A program made the position numbers and the translations under genes. Below are positions 17,668 through 27,328 of a stretch of 47,256 nt of DNA, in pieces. Each line of letters opens with the position of its first letter. Positions within the stretch are counted from its first letter, which is position 1. This stretch comes from Bacillota bacterium (GTDB lineage Bacteria; Bacillota; Clostridia; Clostridiales; Clostridiaceae): positions 1 to 47,256 of the forward strand of contig JAGFXP010000013.1 of NCBI GenBank assembly GCA_017861315.1. Direction: 5' to 3'. Below the pieces are notes generated by a model. It did not search any database. It was not told the DNA's origin and saw only the letters and a program-made list of their open reading frames with translations.

Positions 17668-18402
17668 TCATCTTGCTGCGCATGTCTTTCCAGACATTAA
17701 TATTTCAAGTTCAATATACCTGCTGCTGGCATATAATATGGCTGGATTCGATGTCCAGATCGAAATACCCTCCTTCTCCTCTTCTAACTGTCCTGTCAGG
17801 ACTTCCCTGCCGTCCGCCACCAGCGTGATGCACCTGCCGCCCGCCTCTTTCATGAGTTTTCTTTCTCCGGCATAATAATGTACATTCTCCAGGCCCATTA
17901 TGCTCTTACTGCCGTAAATGAGTATGCTCGTTTGCACACCGCGGCTGACCGCCTCTGCAAGCTCGTTGTATAGGTACATTACATCCTCGCCCCATATGGC
18001 CAGGTTTATTTCGTTTTCAGCCTCCTTTATCATCTGGCTTGCCTTCTCCATAGTTGAGAAATATCCCCTTATGTTCCATACATAGTCCGGCTCCTGGCCT
18101 GTGCCCAAAGCCGGAAGCTTTGATTTCAGCACATTTATAGATTTCTCAAATTCGGCATCCGCCTTTTTCAGCAGCTTTTCAGGCGGAAGAGGCACGTATT
18201 TAACAGGATCATTCCCCACATTCAGGACCGCCCCTCTGTTTCCAAGCCTAAGTATGTTCTCGTAAACCTTTGCTTGAGGCACACCCGATATCTTGCTTAT
18301 CTCGTAGCCTGTTGCAGGATTTCTGTGCAGCAGCGCAAGGTATATCTTTGCCTCGTAGCTAGTAAACCCGATTTTCTGCATCTCCTTCAGTATTTCCTCC
18401 AT
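17668..18402 (-). CDS. TrmB-family transcriptional regulator
   Basis: Sugar-sensing type regulator of the TrmB family. Start at 18402 gives MEEILKEMQKIGFTSYEAKI after a GGGGGTG site; the open frame extends 25 codons further without support. The winged helix-turn-helix (about 1-80: [31 protein letters not shown]) is clear, followed by a coiled linker and a C-terminal effector domain (AIWGEDVMYLYNELAEAVSRG near 147). It contains about 244 residues. It is divergent from the lipase-glpK pair, and a 12-bp-arm palindrome lies over its own promoter, so autoregulation and control of that pair are likely. Confidence 0.88.
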   Translation of the reverse strand: MEEILKEMQKIGFTSYEAKIYLALLHRNPATGYEISKISGVPQAKVYENILRLGNRGAVLNVGNDPVKYVPLPPEKLLKKADAEFEKSINVLKSKLPALGTGQEPDYVWNIRGYFSTMEKASQMIKEAENEINLAIWGEDVMYLYNELAEAVSRGVQTSILIYGSKSIMGLENVHYYAGERKLMKEAGGRCITLVADGREVLTGQLEEEKEGISIWTSNPAILYASSRYIELEILMSGKTCAAR

Positions 18403-18434
18403 GCTTTCACCCCCAAATGAAACCGAAGCCCCTT

Positions 18435-18464
18435 CATTAATAACTACATTAGTAGTTATTAATG
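18435..18464. promoter_or_regulatory. Palindromic operator in the trmB-lipase intergenic region
   Basis: Perfect inverted repeat CATTAATAACTA (18435-18446), 6-base spacer, TAGTTATTAATG (18453-18464). On the minus strand it overlaps the predicted -10 region (18451-18446) of a promoter with TTGACA at 18474-18469, that is, the trmB promoter. There is no T run, so a terminator is unlikely; a dimeric regulator site is the better reading, most probably for the TrmB protein itself. Confidence 0.7.
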
Positions 18465-18503
18465 CTTTTGTCAACATTAAAGCTGATAATGCTGAATATT
18501 CTG

Positions 18504-18512
18504 TGATATAAT
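18504..18512 (+). promoter_or_regulatory. Extended -10 promoter for the lipase-glpK pair
   Basis: TGATATAAT, an extended -10 element, ends 33 bp upstream of the lipase start codon. I see no good -35 box at 16-18 bp, which suggests a promoter depending on the extended -10 or on an activator. Confidence 0.5.
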
Positions 18513-18545
18513 TGACTGTATGATAATGATATTTGGGGGATTTAT

Positions 18546-20983
<2,438 letters not shown>

Positions 20984-20986
20984 ATT

Positions 20987-21015
20987 AGAGACTGGAAGCT
21001 TTCCAGTCTCTTTTA
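20987..21015 (+). terminator. Terminator after glpK
   Basis: Perfect 11-bp stem AGAGACTGGAA/TTCCAGTCTCT around a 3-base loop, followed by TTT, 4 bp after the glpK stop. Confidence 0.85.
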
Positions 21016-21043
21016 GTAATGGCTTGTATCGATTCAATTTTGT

Positions 21044-21232
21044 TTACCAGCGTTCCATTTCTTTTCTGAGCTCTTCTTTCGCAATCGTATAGCTCTCGAG
21101 GTTGCCCTTCATCCTGATAACAAGATTCTCTTCCCCTTCCAATGCCGAATGTTTTGCGATCCTTTCATTGAGTTCATCGATTCTTTTGTCTAAAAGGTCA
21201 AGGATAATAATTGCCGAACTTTTGCTAATCAT
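21044..21232 (-). CDS. Small coiled-coil protein of unknown function
   Basis: A 62-residue protein starting MISKSSAIIILDLLDKRIDE, rich in Glu, Lys, Leu and Ile and predicted to be almost all helix with coiled-coil character. ATG at 21232 has AAAGGA 9 bases upstream; a longer frame upstream has no site. It has its own promoter (TTGAGT, 17 bp, TATAAT). I do not recognise the family. It stands alone between glpK and the Mut7-C gene. Confidence 0.65.
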   Translation of the reverse strand: MISKSSAIIILDLLDKRIDELNERIAKHSALEGEENLVIRMKGNLESYTIAKEELRKEMERW

Positions 21233-21269
21233 AATAATCAATCCTTTCTCTTGTACTGTGTTATTATCA

Positions 21270-21298
21270 ATTATAATTCGAAAAAGGCATGAACTCAA
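21270..21298 (-). promoter_or_regulatory. Promoter of the 62-residue protein gene
   Basis: Minus-strand TTGAGT (21298-21293), 17-bp spacer, TATAAT (21275-21270). A divergent plus-strand promoter (TCAACA at 21295-21300, 17 bp, TATAAT at 21318-21323) for the next gene overlaps its -35 box, so the two genes may compete for polymerase. Confidence 0.65.
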
Positions 21299-21346
21299 CA
21301 AGAGATGCATTATAATATATAATTATTTCAGGAGGTGATCCGCAGC

Positions 21347-22090
21347 ATGAGCTTTTTGACTATCAGATTCTACGGCGGGTTGAATTATTTTCTTCCGCCG
21401 CAAATTCGGCAGATTCCGTTCCGTCATTCTTTCACTGGTCAGCCCACTGTCAAGGATCTTGTAGAATCCTTTGGGGTTCCCCATGCTGAGGTGGACCTTA
21501 TCCTCGTCGACGGAGTATCCGCCCGTTTTGACCGGCAGCTCAGGGGCGGCGAAAAGGTATCTGTCTATCCTGCCTTCAGGAGTATCGACGTTTCAGCTGT
21601 GACCCTTGTGCGGCCTGAACCTCTGACTGAAATCCGTTTTGTACTTGACGTGCATCTAGGGAAACTCGCTTCATACCTGCGCATGGCGGGCTTCGACACT
21701 CTCTACAGCAGCTCTGCTCTTGACAGCGAGCTTGCAGAACGCTCTGCTTTGGAACGCAGGATTCTGCTCACCTTTGACAGGGGCCTGCTCAAGAGAAAGA
21801 ATGTTATGTACGGTTACTGCGTAAGGTCCAGAGATCCGGCGACGCAGCTGAAAGAGGTTCTGAATCACTTCGGATTATCGGACAGTCTTCACCCTTTCTC
21901 GCGGTGCATGATCTGCAACGGAGTTTTGCAGCATGTCGCCAAGGATGAGGTGTTTGAGCGCCTTCCCGAAAAGGTCAGGGAGTATGCGGATGACTTTACC
22001 GTTTGCCGGGGATGCGGAAGAATATACTGGAAGGGTACCCATTTCGAACGTATGAGTGAATTAATTAAAAAAGCTATTTCATCGGAATGA
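21347..22090 (+). CDS. Mut7-C RNase-domain protein with N-terminal ubiquitin-like fold
   Basis: A 247-residue protein. Residues about 1-85 resemble a ThiS/ubiquitin-like fold (GQPTVKDLVESFGVPHAEVD, GEKVSVYPAFR). The rest is the Mut7-C domain, a PIN-like nuclease fold, with VLDVHLGKLASYLRMAGFDT near 94 and LLTFDRGLLKRK near 144 carrying the acidic residues, followed by a zinc ribbon CMIC (near 185) and CRGCGRIYWKGTH (near 224). Family members are predicted RNases; the substrate is unknown. ATG at 21347 is preceded by a full-length anti-SD match (AGGAGGTGATC). A hairpin covers its stop codon. Confidence 0.87.
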   Translation: MSFLTIRFYGGLNYFLPPQIRQIPFRHSFTGQPTVKDLVESFGVPHAEVDLILVDGVSARFDRQLRGGEKVSVYPAFRSIDVSAVTLVRPEPLTEIRFVLDVHLGKLASYLRMAGFDTLYSSSALDSELAERSALERRILLTFDRGLLKRKNVMYGYCVRSRDPATQLKEVLNHFGLSDSLHPFSRCMICNGVLQHVAKDEVFERLPEKVREYADDFTVCRGCGRIYWKGTHFERMSELIKKAISSE

Positions 22091-22104
22091 GATGAAATAG
22101 CTTT
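22064..22104 (-). terminator. Terminator of the EamA operon, overlapping the Mut7-C gene end
   Basis: Perfect 14-bp stem AAAGCTATTTCATC (22070-22083) and GATGAAATAGCTTT (22091-22104), loop of 7 bases that contains the TGA of the plus-strand gene. On the minus strand the stem runs into TTTTTTAATTAATT, a good terminator tail; on the plus strand the tail is weak. Confidence 0.85.
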
Positions 22105-22108
22105 CTGC

Positions 22109-23008
22109 TTATGCAGCTGCCTTAAGTTTCTTAATGTTCGGGTACTGAGAAATGAGTATGCCCGCAAGCATCAATGCGCATCCAACGTAACCCCTGAAAC
22201 CCAGGTTTTCATGCAGTATGATGAGACCGCCGAAGGCTCCGAAAACCGCTTCAAGGCTCAGGATTAAAGCCGCGTGTGAAGCTTTTGCGTTTTTCTGACC
22301 TATTACCTGCAGCGTGTAGGCTATCCCAACTGAACAGACGCCGCCATACAGGATAGGCAGGGCTCCCTGCATAATGCCGCCAAGAGTAATATCCTCGAAG
22401 ATCACTGCACAGATAAGGCTGAGCGCGGAGCATGTCACGAACTGCACCAGGGACAGCTGGATCCCGTCCACCTTTTTAACGAGATGGTCTATGAGCACTA
22501 TATGGGCGGCGAAGAAAACTGCGCAGAATATCTGGAGAATGTCGCCGTAGTTCATTGCTGTAAAACCGCCCTTGACTGTGATGAAATACAGTCCTATAAC
22601 CGCAAACGCCACGCCTGCCCAGTTGCTCAGGCTGATTTTGTGTTTAAGAATAGTTGCCAGTACAGGCACGAGAACAATATACATAGCCGTAATGAATGCT
22701 GCATTTCCGACGGAAGTGAAGGACATCCCAAGCTGCTGAAAGGTGTTGGCTATAAATATTATGAGACCTGCCGCAATGCCCCCTTTAATAGGGCTTTCAA
22801 GTTTCGCGTATTCTGCGGTATTTCTGTTCTTGTTATTGAAGTACATAAAAACCGGAACGAGTGTAAGACTTCCAAGCGCAAATCTGATTCCGTTAAAAGT
22901 AAATGCGCCCACATATTCCGATCCTATCTTCTGTGCCACGAATGCGAAGCCCCAAACCCATGCAGCAAAAAGCAGCAGGAGATTGGCCTTCAGCACTTTA
23001 TGCTGCAT
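22109..23008 (-). CDS. EamA/DMT-family transporter
   Basis: Drug/metabolite transporter superfamily permease of 299 residues with ten hydrophobic helices in two EamA repeats (about 5-140 and 150-290). Markers are LLLFAAWVWGFAFVAQK at the N terminus, NTFQQLGMSFTSVGNAAF near 88, and the second repeat ending LSLEAVFGAFGGLIILHE near 251. Substrate cannot be read from sequence; relatives export amino acids or metabolites. It overlaps the thioesterase stop by one base and is the last gene of a seven-gene minus-strand run. Confidence 0.9.
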   Translation of the reverse strand: MQHKVLKANLLLLFAAWVWGFAFVAQKIGSEYVGAFTFNGIRFALGSLTLVPVFMYFNNKNRNTAEYAKLESPIKGGIAAGLIIFIANTFQQLGMSFTSVGNAAFITAMYIVLVPVLATILKHKISLSNWAGVAFAVIGLYFITVKGGFTAMNYGDILQIFCAVFFAAHIVLIDHLVKKVDGIQLSLVQFVTCSALSLICAVIFEDITLGGIMQGALPILYGGVCSVGIAYTLQVIGQKNAKASHAALILSLEAVFGAFGGLIILHENLGFRGYVGCALMLAGILISQYPNIKKLKAAA

Positions 23009-23517
23009 CAGTAGTTCAGCTCTATTTCATCCGGGTCGTCCCCGTTTTGAAATACAATCCATTCATCTTCATTAAATTCGGAATCAGTTATTTTGTCGAG
23101 CGGCATTTTTATGTATTTTCCTGCTGCTGAAACAGCGACGTCGCCATTCTTCAGTATTATTTCCCCTGTGCCCTCAAAAATCCTTTTTGAGTCTTTTGTT
23201 ATCCTGCCTACAACTCTCAGCTCCTCATTAAGAGGAACAGGCTTTCTGTATTTGAGGCTGATCTCCGCTGTCACGCCCCACATGCTTTCATCCTTAACCA
23301 GTATCGCCCTGCCTATAACCTCGTCAAGTATTGCAGAGGATATGCCGCCGTGCATCCTGCCGGGGTAGCTCTGATGCTCTTCAACAGGCTTGAATATCGC
23401 CACCAGTTCCCCGTTTTCAAGCTCGTAAAACGCCGCTTTCAGGCCCAGCTCGTTGTTCAGGCCGCACACTATGCATTTAGTGCTGTTCCGCTGTTTTTTT
23501 ACCACCTTGTATTTCAT
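23008..23517 (-). CDS. PaaI-family hotdog thioesterase
   Basis: Hotdog-fold protein of 169 residues. The start at 23517 has AAGGAG 7 bases upstream; an ATG 8 codons earlier lacks a site. N-terminal STKCIVCGLNNELGL includes a CxxC. The core HGGISSAILDEVIGRAI near residues 63-79 is the PaaI-type active-site helix, with the HGG and a Glu/Asp (LDE) pair. The C-terminal tail is acidic. A CoA thioester is the likely substrate class; which one is unknown. It is coupled to the EamA gene by a one-base overlap. Confidence 0.85.
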   Translation of the reverse strand: MKYKVVKKQRNSTKCIVCGLNNELGLKAAFYELENGELVAIFKPVEEHQSYPGRMHGGISSAILDEVIGRAILVKDESMWGVTAEISLKYRKPVPLNEELRVVGRITKDSKRIFEGTGEIILKNGDVAVSAAGKYIKMPLDKITDSEFNEDEWIVFQNGDDPDEIELNY

Positions 23518-23541
23518 CGTGCGTCTCCTTTTCTTCGTCAT

Positions 23542-23823
23542 TTATATGATTTCTATCTGATAATCCAGCAGCTCCGCTTCGGTGTTTGACTCAATGAAGT
23601 TAACTACGCTCTGGATTATGCTGTTTGCGATCTTTGTGCTGTTGCTGACGCAGGCGAGACCGATCACTATGGATTGGTGCAGGTCCAGGTCTTCAATTTC
23701 TGCAACCGAAACATTGAACTTGTTCTGGACTTTCGCGGTTATGCTTTTGACGATCATCCTCTTTTCCTTGAGAGAATGAACCCAGTTAGCATGAAGGTAA
23801 ACCTTCCCTGTTCCAATTACCAT
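23542..23823 (-). CDS. DUF503 (YlxP-like) protein
   Basis: A 93-residue protein of the DUF503 family: N-terminal VIGTGKVYLHANWVHSLKEK and the KRMIVKSITAKVQNKFNVSVAE segment are typical, and the alternating strand pattern fits the ferredoxin-like fold. In B. subtilis the homologue ylxP lies in the nusA-infB-rbfA region and is suspected to help ribosome assembly; here it is in a different setting, so the link is weak. ATG is preceded by GGGGTGATGAG. Confidence 0.87.
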   Translation of the reverse strand: MVIGTGKVYLHANWVHSLKEKRMIVKSITAKVQNKFNVSVAEIEDLDLHQSIVIGLACVSNSTKIANSIIQSVVNFIESNTEAELLDYQIEII

Positions 23824-23845
23824 CTCATCACCCCGTAATCATAAT

Positions 23846-24463
23846 TTACTGCAGCAGAAGGGTCATCTTGCCGGTCAGATAGTAAAGAAGGCTGTCATCG
23901 GCATCTATGAGCCACTTGCCGTCCTTCATGACCAGATTAACCTCGACATCGCCTGCAGATATATCGTAGTCCCCGCTGTCAATATCATCTGGGATTTGTT
24001 TTGACACGAATTCTTTGAATCGGTCCATAACCCTTTCCTTCTCGGCAGCAGATCCGGAAATATAATCCTCAAGCATTGGATTAAGTTCCTCGGTGTGCCT
24101 GTTGTAAAAGCTGAACAGGTCCACTGATTCGATGTGAAGTTGTGCTGATGCAGCAGAGCCTTCTATTTCAATGCCGTCTATCCTGTATTGGATTTTTGAA
24201 AGCACCAGCTTCAGGGTATCCTCATACTGGCCGCTGTCAAATTTAGATAAAATATCAGTGTATTCACTTCCAGGAGCAACGTATTCCCCTGCTTCCTCAA
24301 GCCTTCCTTCCTTCACTTCTGAAAAAAAGCTTTCCAGGGCTGCTTTAACAGGTTCTTTCTGGCTTTTAGGCCCTGTGCCGATGAAGTAATATGCAGAAGC
24401 AGAGATCACTGCTACTGCAACTACAGCAATTAATGCCTTAACACCTTTACTTATCGAACACAC
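23846..24463 (-). CDS. Membrane-anchored NTF2-like (DUF4878/DUF5105-type) protein
   Basis: About 205 residues from a GTG at 24463: short basic N terminus, one membrane helix (KALIAVVAVAVISASAYYF), then an extracytoplasmic domain with EPVKAALESFFSEVKEGRLEEA and a C-terminal EVNLVMKDGKWLIDAD, the look of an NTF2-like fold. The frame is open further up to 24541 (ATG) or 24565 (TTG), but that part overlaps the 51-residue gene out of frame and has the Arg/Gly/Pro-rich composition of a shadow. The GTG lacks a clean ribosome site, so coupled translation from the overlapping gene is likely. Function unknown. Confidence 0.7.
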   Translation of the reverse strand: MCSISKGVKALIAVVAVAVISASAYYFIGTGPKSQKEPVKAALESFFSEVKEGRLEEAGEYVAPGSEYTDILSKFDSGQYEDTLKLVLSKIQYRIDGIEIEGSAASAQLHIESVDLFSFYNRHTEELNPMLEDYISGSAAEKERVMDRFKEFVSKQIPDDIDSGDYDISAGDVEVNLVMKDGKWLIDADDSLLYYLTGKMTLLLQ

Positions 24464-24602
24464 CTCCCGATTTCTTGCTGGATTTGCCCTTCCTGGCCTG
24501 CCCCATGCTTTTCTGAGCCCTCTCGTAGGACCCTTTTTCATTACCCTTCTGTTTTTTTGCCTCAATAAGTTTTTTCATCATCTCTATATTCTTTTCTGAC
24601 AT
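24447..24602 (-). CDS. Conserved-looking basic small protein, 51 residues
   Basis: Starts with ATG 3 bp after the TPR lipoprotein stop and has AGGAG 7 bases upstream. It reads MSEKNIEMMKKLIEAKKQKG at the N terminus, then a Lys/Ser/Gly-rich middle, and ends GGVFDK. The position in the run, good ribosome site and codon pattern support a real gene. The composition (many Lys, few hydrophobics) suggests a nucleic-acid or ribosome-associated protein; that is an inference. It overlaps the next gene by 17 bp. Confidence 0.72.
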   Translation of the reverse strand: MSEKNIEMMKKLIEAKKQKGNEKGSYERAQKSMGQARKGKSSKKSGGVFDK

Positions 24603-24604
24603 TT

Positions 24605-25267
24605 CTACTCTCCTATAAGTTCTGTGAATTCTTTTGAGCTTCTGACCGGATCAAAGTCCGATTCGCTCTTTGCTTCTTCCCTGATGTCAGGATTTATATC
24701 TATTGCCAGCCGGAGATATTTAACCGTGCTGGCTGCGTCTCCCCTTCTCCCGTAGATGCTTGCTATCCCGTAGTAGCTCCACTCCCCCTGACCGTTCGCA
24801 ACCTCCAGGGACTTTTCATACCACGACAAGGATTCGTCGTAGTACCTGTAAAGCTCCAGCGAAAGGGCTTTGTTGAACCTGGCCATATAGTCGTCCGGGT
24901 TCAGTTCCAGCGCCTTGTCGATATTCTTAGAGCCTTCACTGTAATTTCCGGCATAGCACTGGGTTATGCCTTTGATGTAATAGGCCTTGAAGAAGGTCGG
25001 ATCCTCGGCAATCACTTCATTCTCGGCTGCTACAGCCTCCTCGTATTTATTCTCGAAGAAAAGGTCATAGCCTTCCTGAGCCTTCTTTTCGAGTCTTGCT
25101 GCTTTTTCGATTGCTTCTGCTTCAGCCGCTGTTTCTTCAGCTGTTTTAGCAGTTGACTCTTCAATAGTATTTGAGGCTGTACTGTCTGGATTTTCATTGC
25201 TTGAGCATGCTGCCAGTGAAAACATCATAAGCATGCTCAACGCTGCCGCTGCTATCGCTTTTTTCAT
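24605..25267 (-). CDS. TPR-repeat lipoprotein
   Basis: A 220-residue exported lipoprotein. Signal peptide of about 20 residues with lipobox LAAC. A low-complexity Ser/Thr/Glu/Ala linker with coiled-coil character (about 22-65) leads to at least three tetratricopeptide repeats: YDLFFENKYEEAVAAENEVI, AYYIKGITQCYAGNYSEGSK, and the NPDDYMARFNKALSLELYRY segment. These mediate protein-protein contacts outside the membrane; the partner is unknown. It is 8 bp after the deacetylase lipoprotein and was probably transcribed with it. Confidence 0.87.
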   Translation of the reverse strand: MKKAIAAAALSMLMMFSLAACSSNENPDSTASNTIEESTAKTAEETAAEAEAIEKAARLEKKAQEGYDLFFENKYEEAVAAENEVIAEDPTFFKAYYIKGITQCYAGNYSEGSKNIDKALELNPDDYMARFNKALSLELYRYYDESLSWYEKSLEVANGQGEWSYYGIASIYGRRGDAASTVKYLRLAIDINPDIREEAKSESDFDPVRSSKEFTELIGE

Positions 25268-25275
25268 TTTTCCCC

Positions 25276-26163
25276 CTAGTTGACCGGATAGTTAGGATTC
25301 GTAAGCCTGTTTGAAAAGACATCCATTGAATGGAATGTGCTGATGTAGACCCTGTCTAAAGTAAGTATGCCGTCTGACTTGTCAGACCACCTGCCGTTTG
25401 TCGTGAACGCCATCTTGTACCCGGCTTCAGCGACAGCCTTGACTGTGTCTTCGTTGTATTTGCCTGTAGGGTACGCCACGTAATCCACCGACCTTCCCAG
25501 TAGCTTCTCAAGGGCTGCCTTTGAGTCCTTAAGCTCCGCCAGCTGCTCGGAATAGCTCAGGGAATCAAGATCGCGGTGGGTGACGGTATGGCTTTCTATC
25601 TGTATCCCTGCCTTGTCCATCTCTTTCAATTGAGCTGAGGTGAGGCAGTTTGGATTAACGTCTATCGTTGACGTCACCATGAATACGGTAGCCTTCAGGC
25701 CGTATTTCTTAAGCACTGGGAATGCGGCAGTGTAATTATCCGAGTAACCGTCATCCAGTGTTATCACCAGTGATTTTTCCGGTACCGGCACCTGATTTTC
25801 GAAGTAGTCATAAAGCTCCTTAAGAGTTAGTGTGGTGTAGCCATGATCCTTTATGTATTTCATTTCTGCATCAAACTGCTCAACGGGCATCCTTATGGGA
25901 TTTCCTTCTTCTACGGCTATCGAGTGGTACATTAGGACAGGAACTCCGTGCACGGTGTATGGAATGTCTGCCACAGGATTTGCATCCTCTCCGGCGGTCT
26001 GCTCCTCCGCTGCATTCTCCTCAGGGGTCTGCTCTTCAACCTGCCCCTGGGCAGCGGTGGTTGCTGCGCTCTCCTGTGTATTATTCTTCACGCTGTCAGA
26101 ATTGCTGCAGCCTGATATTACAAATGTTATCAGTATCATGATAATTGCAAATGACTTTTTCAT
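25276..26163 (-). CDS. Polysaccharide deacetylase lipoprotein
   Basis: NodB-type carbohydrate deacetylase attached to the outer face of the membrane. Signal peptide with lipobox ISGC near residue 19, then a Glu/Ala-rich linker (30-70). The catalytic domain has VPVLMYHSI near 74, the metal and base Asp pair in LVITLDDGYSDNY near 132, and the SHTVTHRDL His-x3-His motif near 191. Length is 295 residues. Likely substrates are peptidoglycan or exopolysaccharide N-acetyl groups. First gene of a seven-gene run; a minus-strand TATAAT lies at 26202-26197. Confidence 0.9.
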   Translation of the reverse strand: MKKSFAIIMILITFVISGCSNSDSVKNNTQESAATTAAQGQVEEQTPEENAAEEQTAGEDANPVADIPYTVHGVPVLMYHSIAVEEGNPIRMPVEQFDAEMKYIKDHGYTTLTLKELYDYFENQVPVPEKSLVITLDDGYSDNYTAAFPVLKKYGLKATVFMVTSTIDVNPNCLTSAQLKEMDKAGIQIESHTVTHRDLDSLSYSEQLAELKDSKAALEKLLGRSVDYVAYPTGKYNEDTVKAVAEAGYKMAFTTNGRWSDKSDGILTLDRVYISTFHSMDVFSNRLTNPNYPVN

Positions 26164-26196
26164 AATTGCCCCCTTGAAATTTCAATTCTACTCTAC

Positions 26197-26202
26197 ATTA
26201 TA
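26197..26202 (-). promoter_or_regulatory. -10 box for the deacetylase run
   Basis: Perfect minus-strand TATAAT, 34 bp upstream of the start. The -35 region (TAGAAT) is weak. On the opposite strand TTGTGC (26241-26246), 17 bp, TATATT (26264-26269) is a weak candidate promoter for the methyltransferase gene. Confidence 0.45.
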
Positions 26203-26289
26203 ATCCAAAAACCGTTCTTATTCTACAGATAAATTGTAAATTGTGCCTGGCGGCCATTGATGCTATATTATAAGAAAGGATGTGTTTAG

Positions 26290-27267
26290 ATGAATAACCG
26301 ATTATACAAGGATAAGATACCGCATGTAAAAAACATCATCAGGACCGGCGAATACCTGTATACCACAAACTTCTCAACCCTTGAGAAGAGCTTGTGCCAA
26401 ATGGAAATCAGGTGCCTTTTCGGCATTGAGCTGGTCAGAAAGGATTTTTACACCCGTATCTTTGTTGATCCAAGCAGGAGTCCCTTCATAAAACACTGCA
26501 TTTCGATACTCTATAGGGACTCAACGCTCGAAGGGCTGCAGAAAAAAATAATGCTTGACGGTCTGCTGGCTGAAAATTTCAAGGTCTATTATATCGAGAC
26601 AGAGGGAGAAAATCCGGGCTTCCATGAGAAACGGACGCTCGAGCGCGAAACAGGAAAATGCATTCAAGGCAGCGCCGAGATGGAGGAACCTGCAGTGGTT
26701 TTCGGCATCGCAAGAAAAGAAGGGCAGCTGGTTTTCGGTTACTGTGAAAGCAACGATTACCACTGGCAGAAGCACAAAATAAAACCCTGTTCATACTCCA
26801 ACTCTCTCAGCGTTGAGGTATCCAGGGCTCTTGTAAACATTGCTGTCCCGCAGCTGGGCAGCTCCAGCCTTATAGATCCCTGCTGCGGGGTAGGCACTGT
26901 CCTTGTCGAAGCGCTGGATCAGGGTATAGCTGCGGAGGGCTTTGAAATAAACCGCAGCATTGGCGGAAATGCGAAGATTAACCTCAATCATTTCCACTTC
27001 AAGGATGTCGTGACTATTGCGGATATGAATTCAATAGAGAAGCATTACGATGCTGCAGTCCTTGACCTGCCCTATGGTGTTTTCACCAGCATAAAGCCTG
27101 GCGAACAGCTGGCCCTTATAAGCTCCACAAGGAGAATGGCAGACAGGGCGGTCATTGTAACCTTTGAGGAAATGTCTGAAATAATTCAAGGCTGCGGCTT
27201 CATAATCGCCGACACCTGTACCGTATCAAAAGGCAAGTTCACTAGGCATATCTACCTGTGTGCCTGA
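26290..27267 (+). CDS. TRM11-like RNA methyltransferase
   Basis: A 325-residue Rossmann-fold methyltransferase. The SAM motif I is LIDPCCGVGTVLVEAL near 197, the acidic motif II is EGFEIN near 218, and motif IV is LDLPYGVF near 258, a DLPYG form close to the N2-guanosine tRNA methyltransferases (TRM11/TrmN type). The N-terminal half (1-175) lacks a clear THUMP motif but is in the position of an RNA-binding domain. Exact target base is not shown. ATG has AAAGGATG upstream; a hairpin follows. Confidence 0.82.
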   Translation: MNNRLYKDKIPHVKNIIRTGEYLYTTNFSTLEKSLCQMEIRCLFGIELVRKDFYTRIFVDPSRSPFIKHCISILYRDSTLEGLQKKIMLDGLLAENFKVYYIETEGENPGFHEKRTLERETGKCIQGSAEMEEPAVVFGIARKEGQLVFGYCESNDYHWQKHKIKPCSYSNSLSVEVSRALVNIAVPQLGSSSLIDPCCGVGTVLVEALDQGIAAEGFEINRSIGGNAKINLNHFHFKDVVTIADMNSIEKHYDAAVLDLPYGVFTSIKPGEQLALISSTRRMADRAVIVTFEEMSEIIQGCGFIIADTCTVSKGKFTRHIYLCA

Positions 27268-27274
27268 ACTGCAA

Positions 27275-27312
27275 TAAAAAACCCACACAAGTTTTTATTT
27301 GTGTGGGTTGAT
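27275..27312. terminator. Bidirectional terminator between the methyltransferase and the 49-residue gene
   Basis: Perfect 11-bp stem AACCCACACAA (27280-27290) and TTGTGTGGGTT (27299-27309). The minus-strand side continues into TTTTTTATTG, a strong tail; the plus side has GATTTTCATT, which is weaker. Confidence 0.85.
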
Positions 27313-27328
27313 TTTCATTCTTATTAAA

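Noticed and set aside
18435..18464. Palindrome read as a terminator
   Set aside because: AT-rich stem without a T tail on either strand, placed between divergent starts where no transcript ends.
24464..24565. N-terminal extension of the NTF2-like membrane protein
   Set aside because: It overlaps the 51-residue gene out of frame, is Arg/Gly/Pro-rich as expected for a shadow, and its upstream starts have weak ribosome sites.
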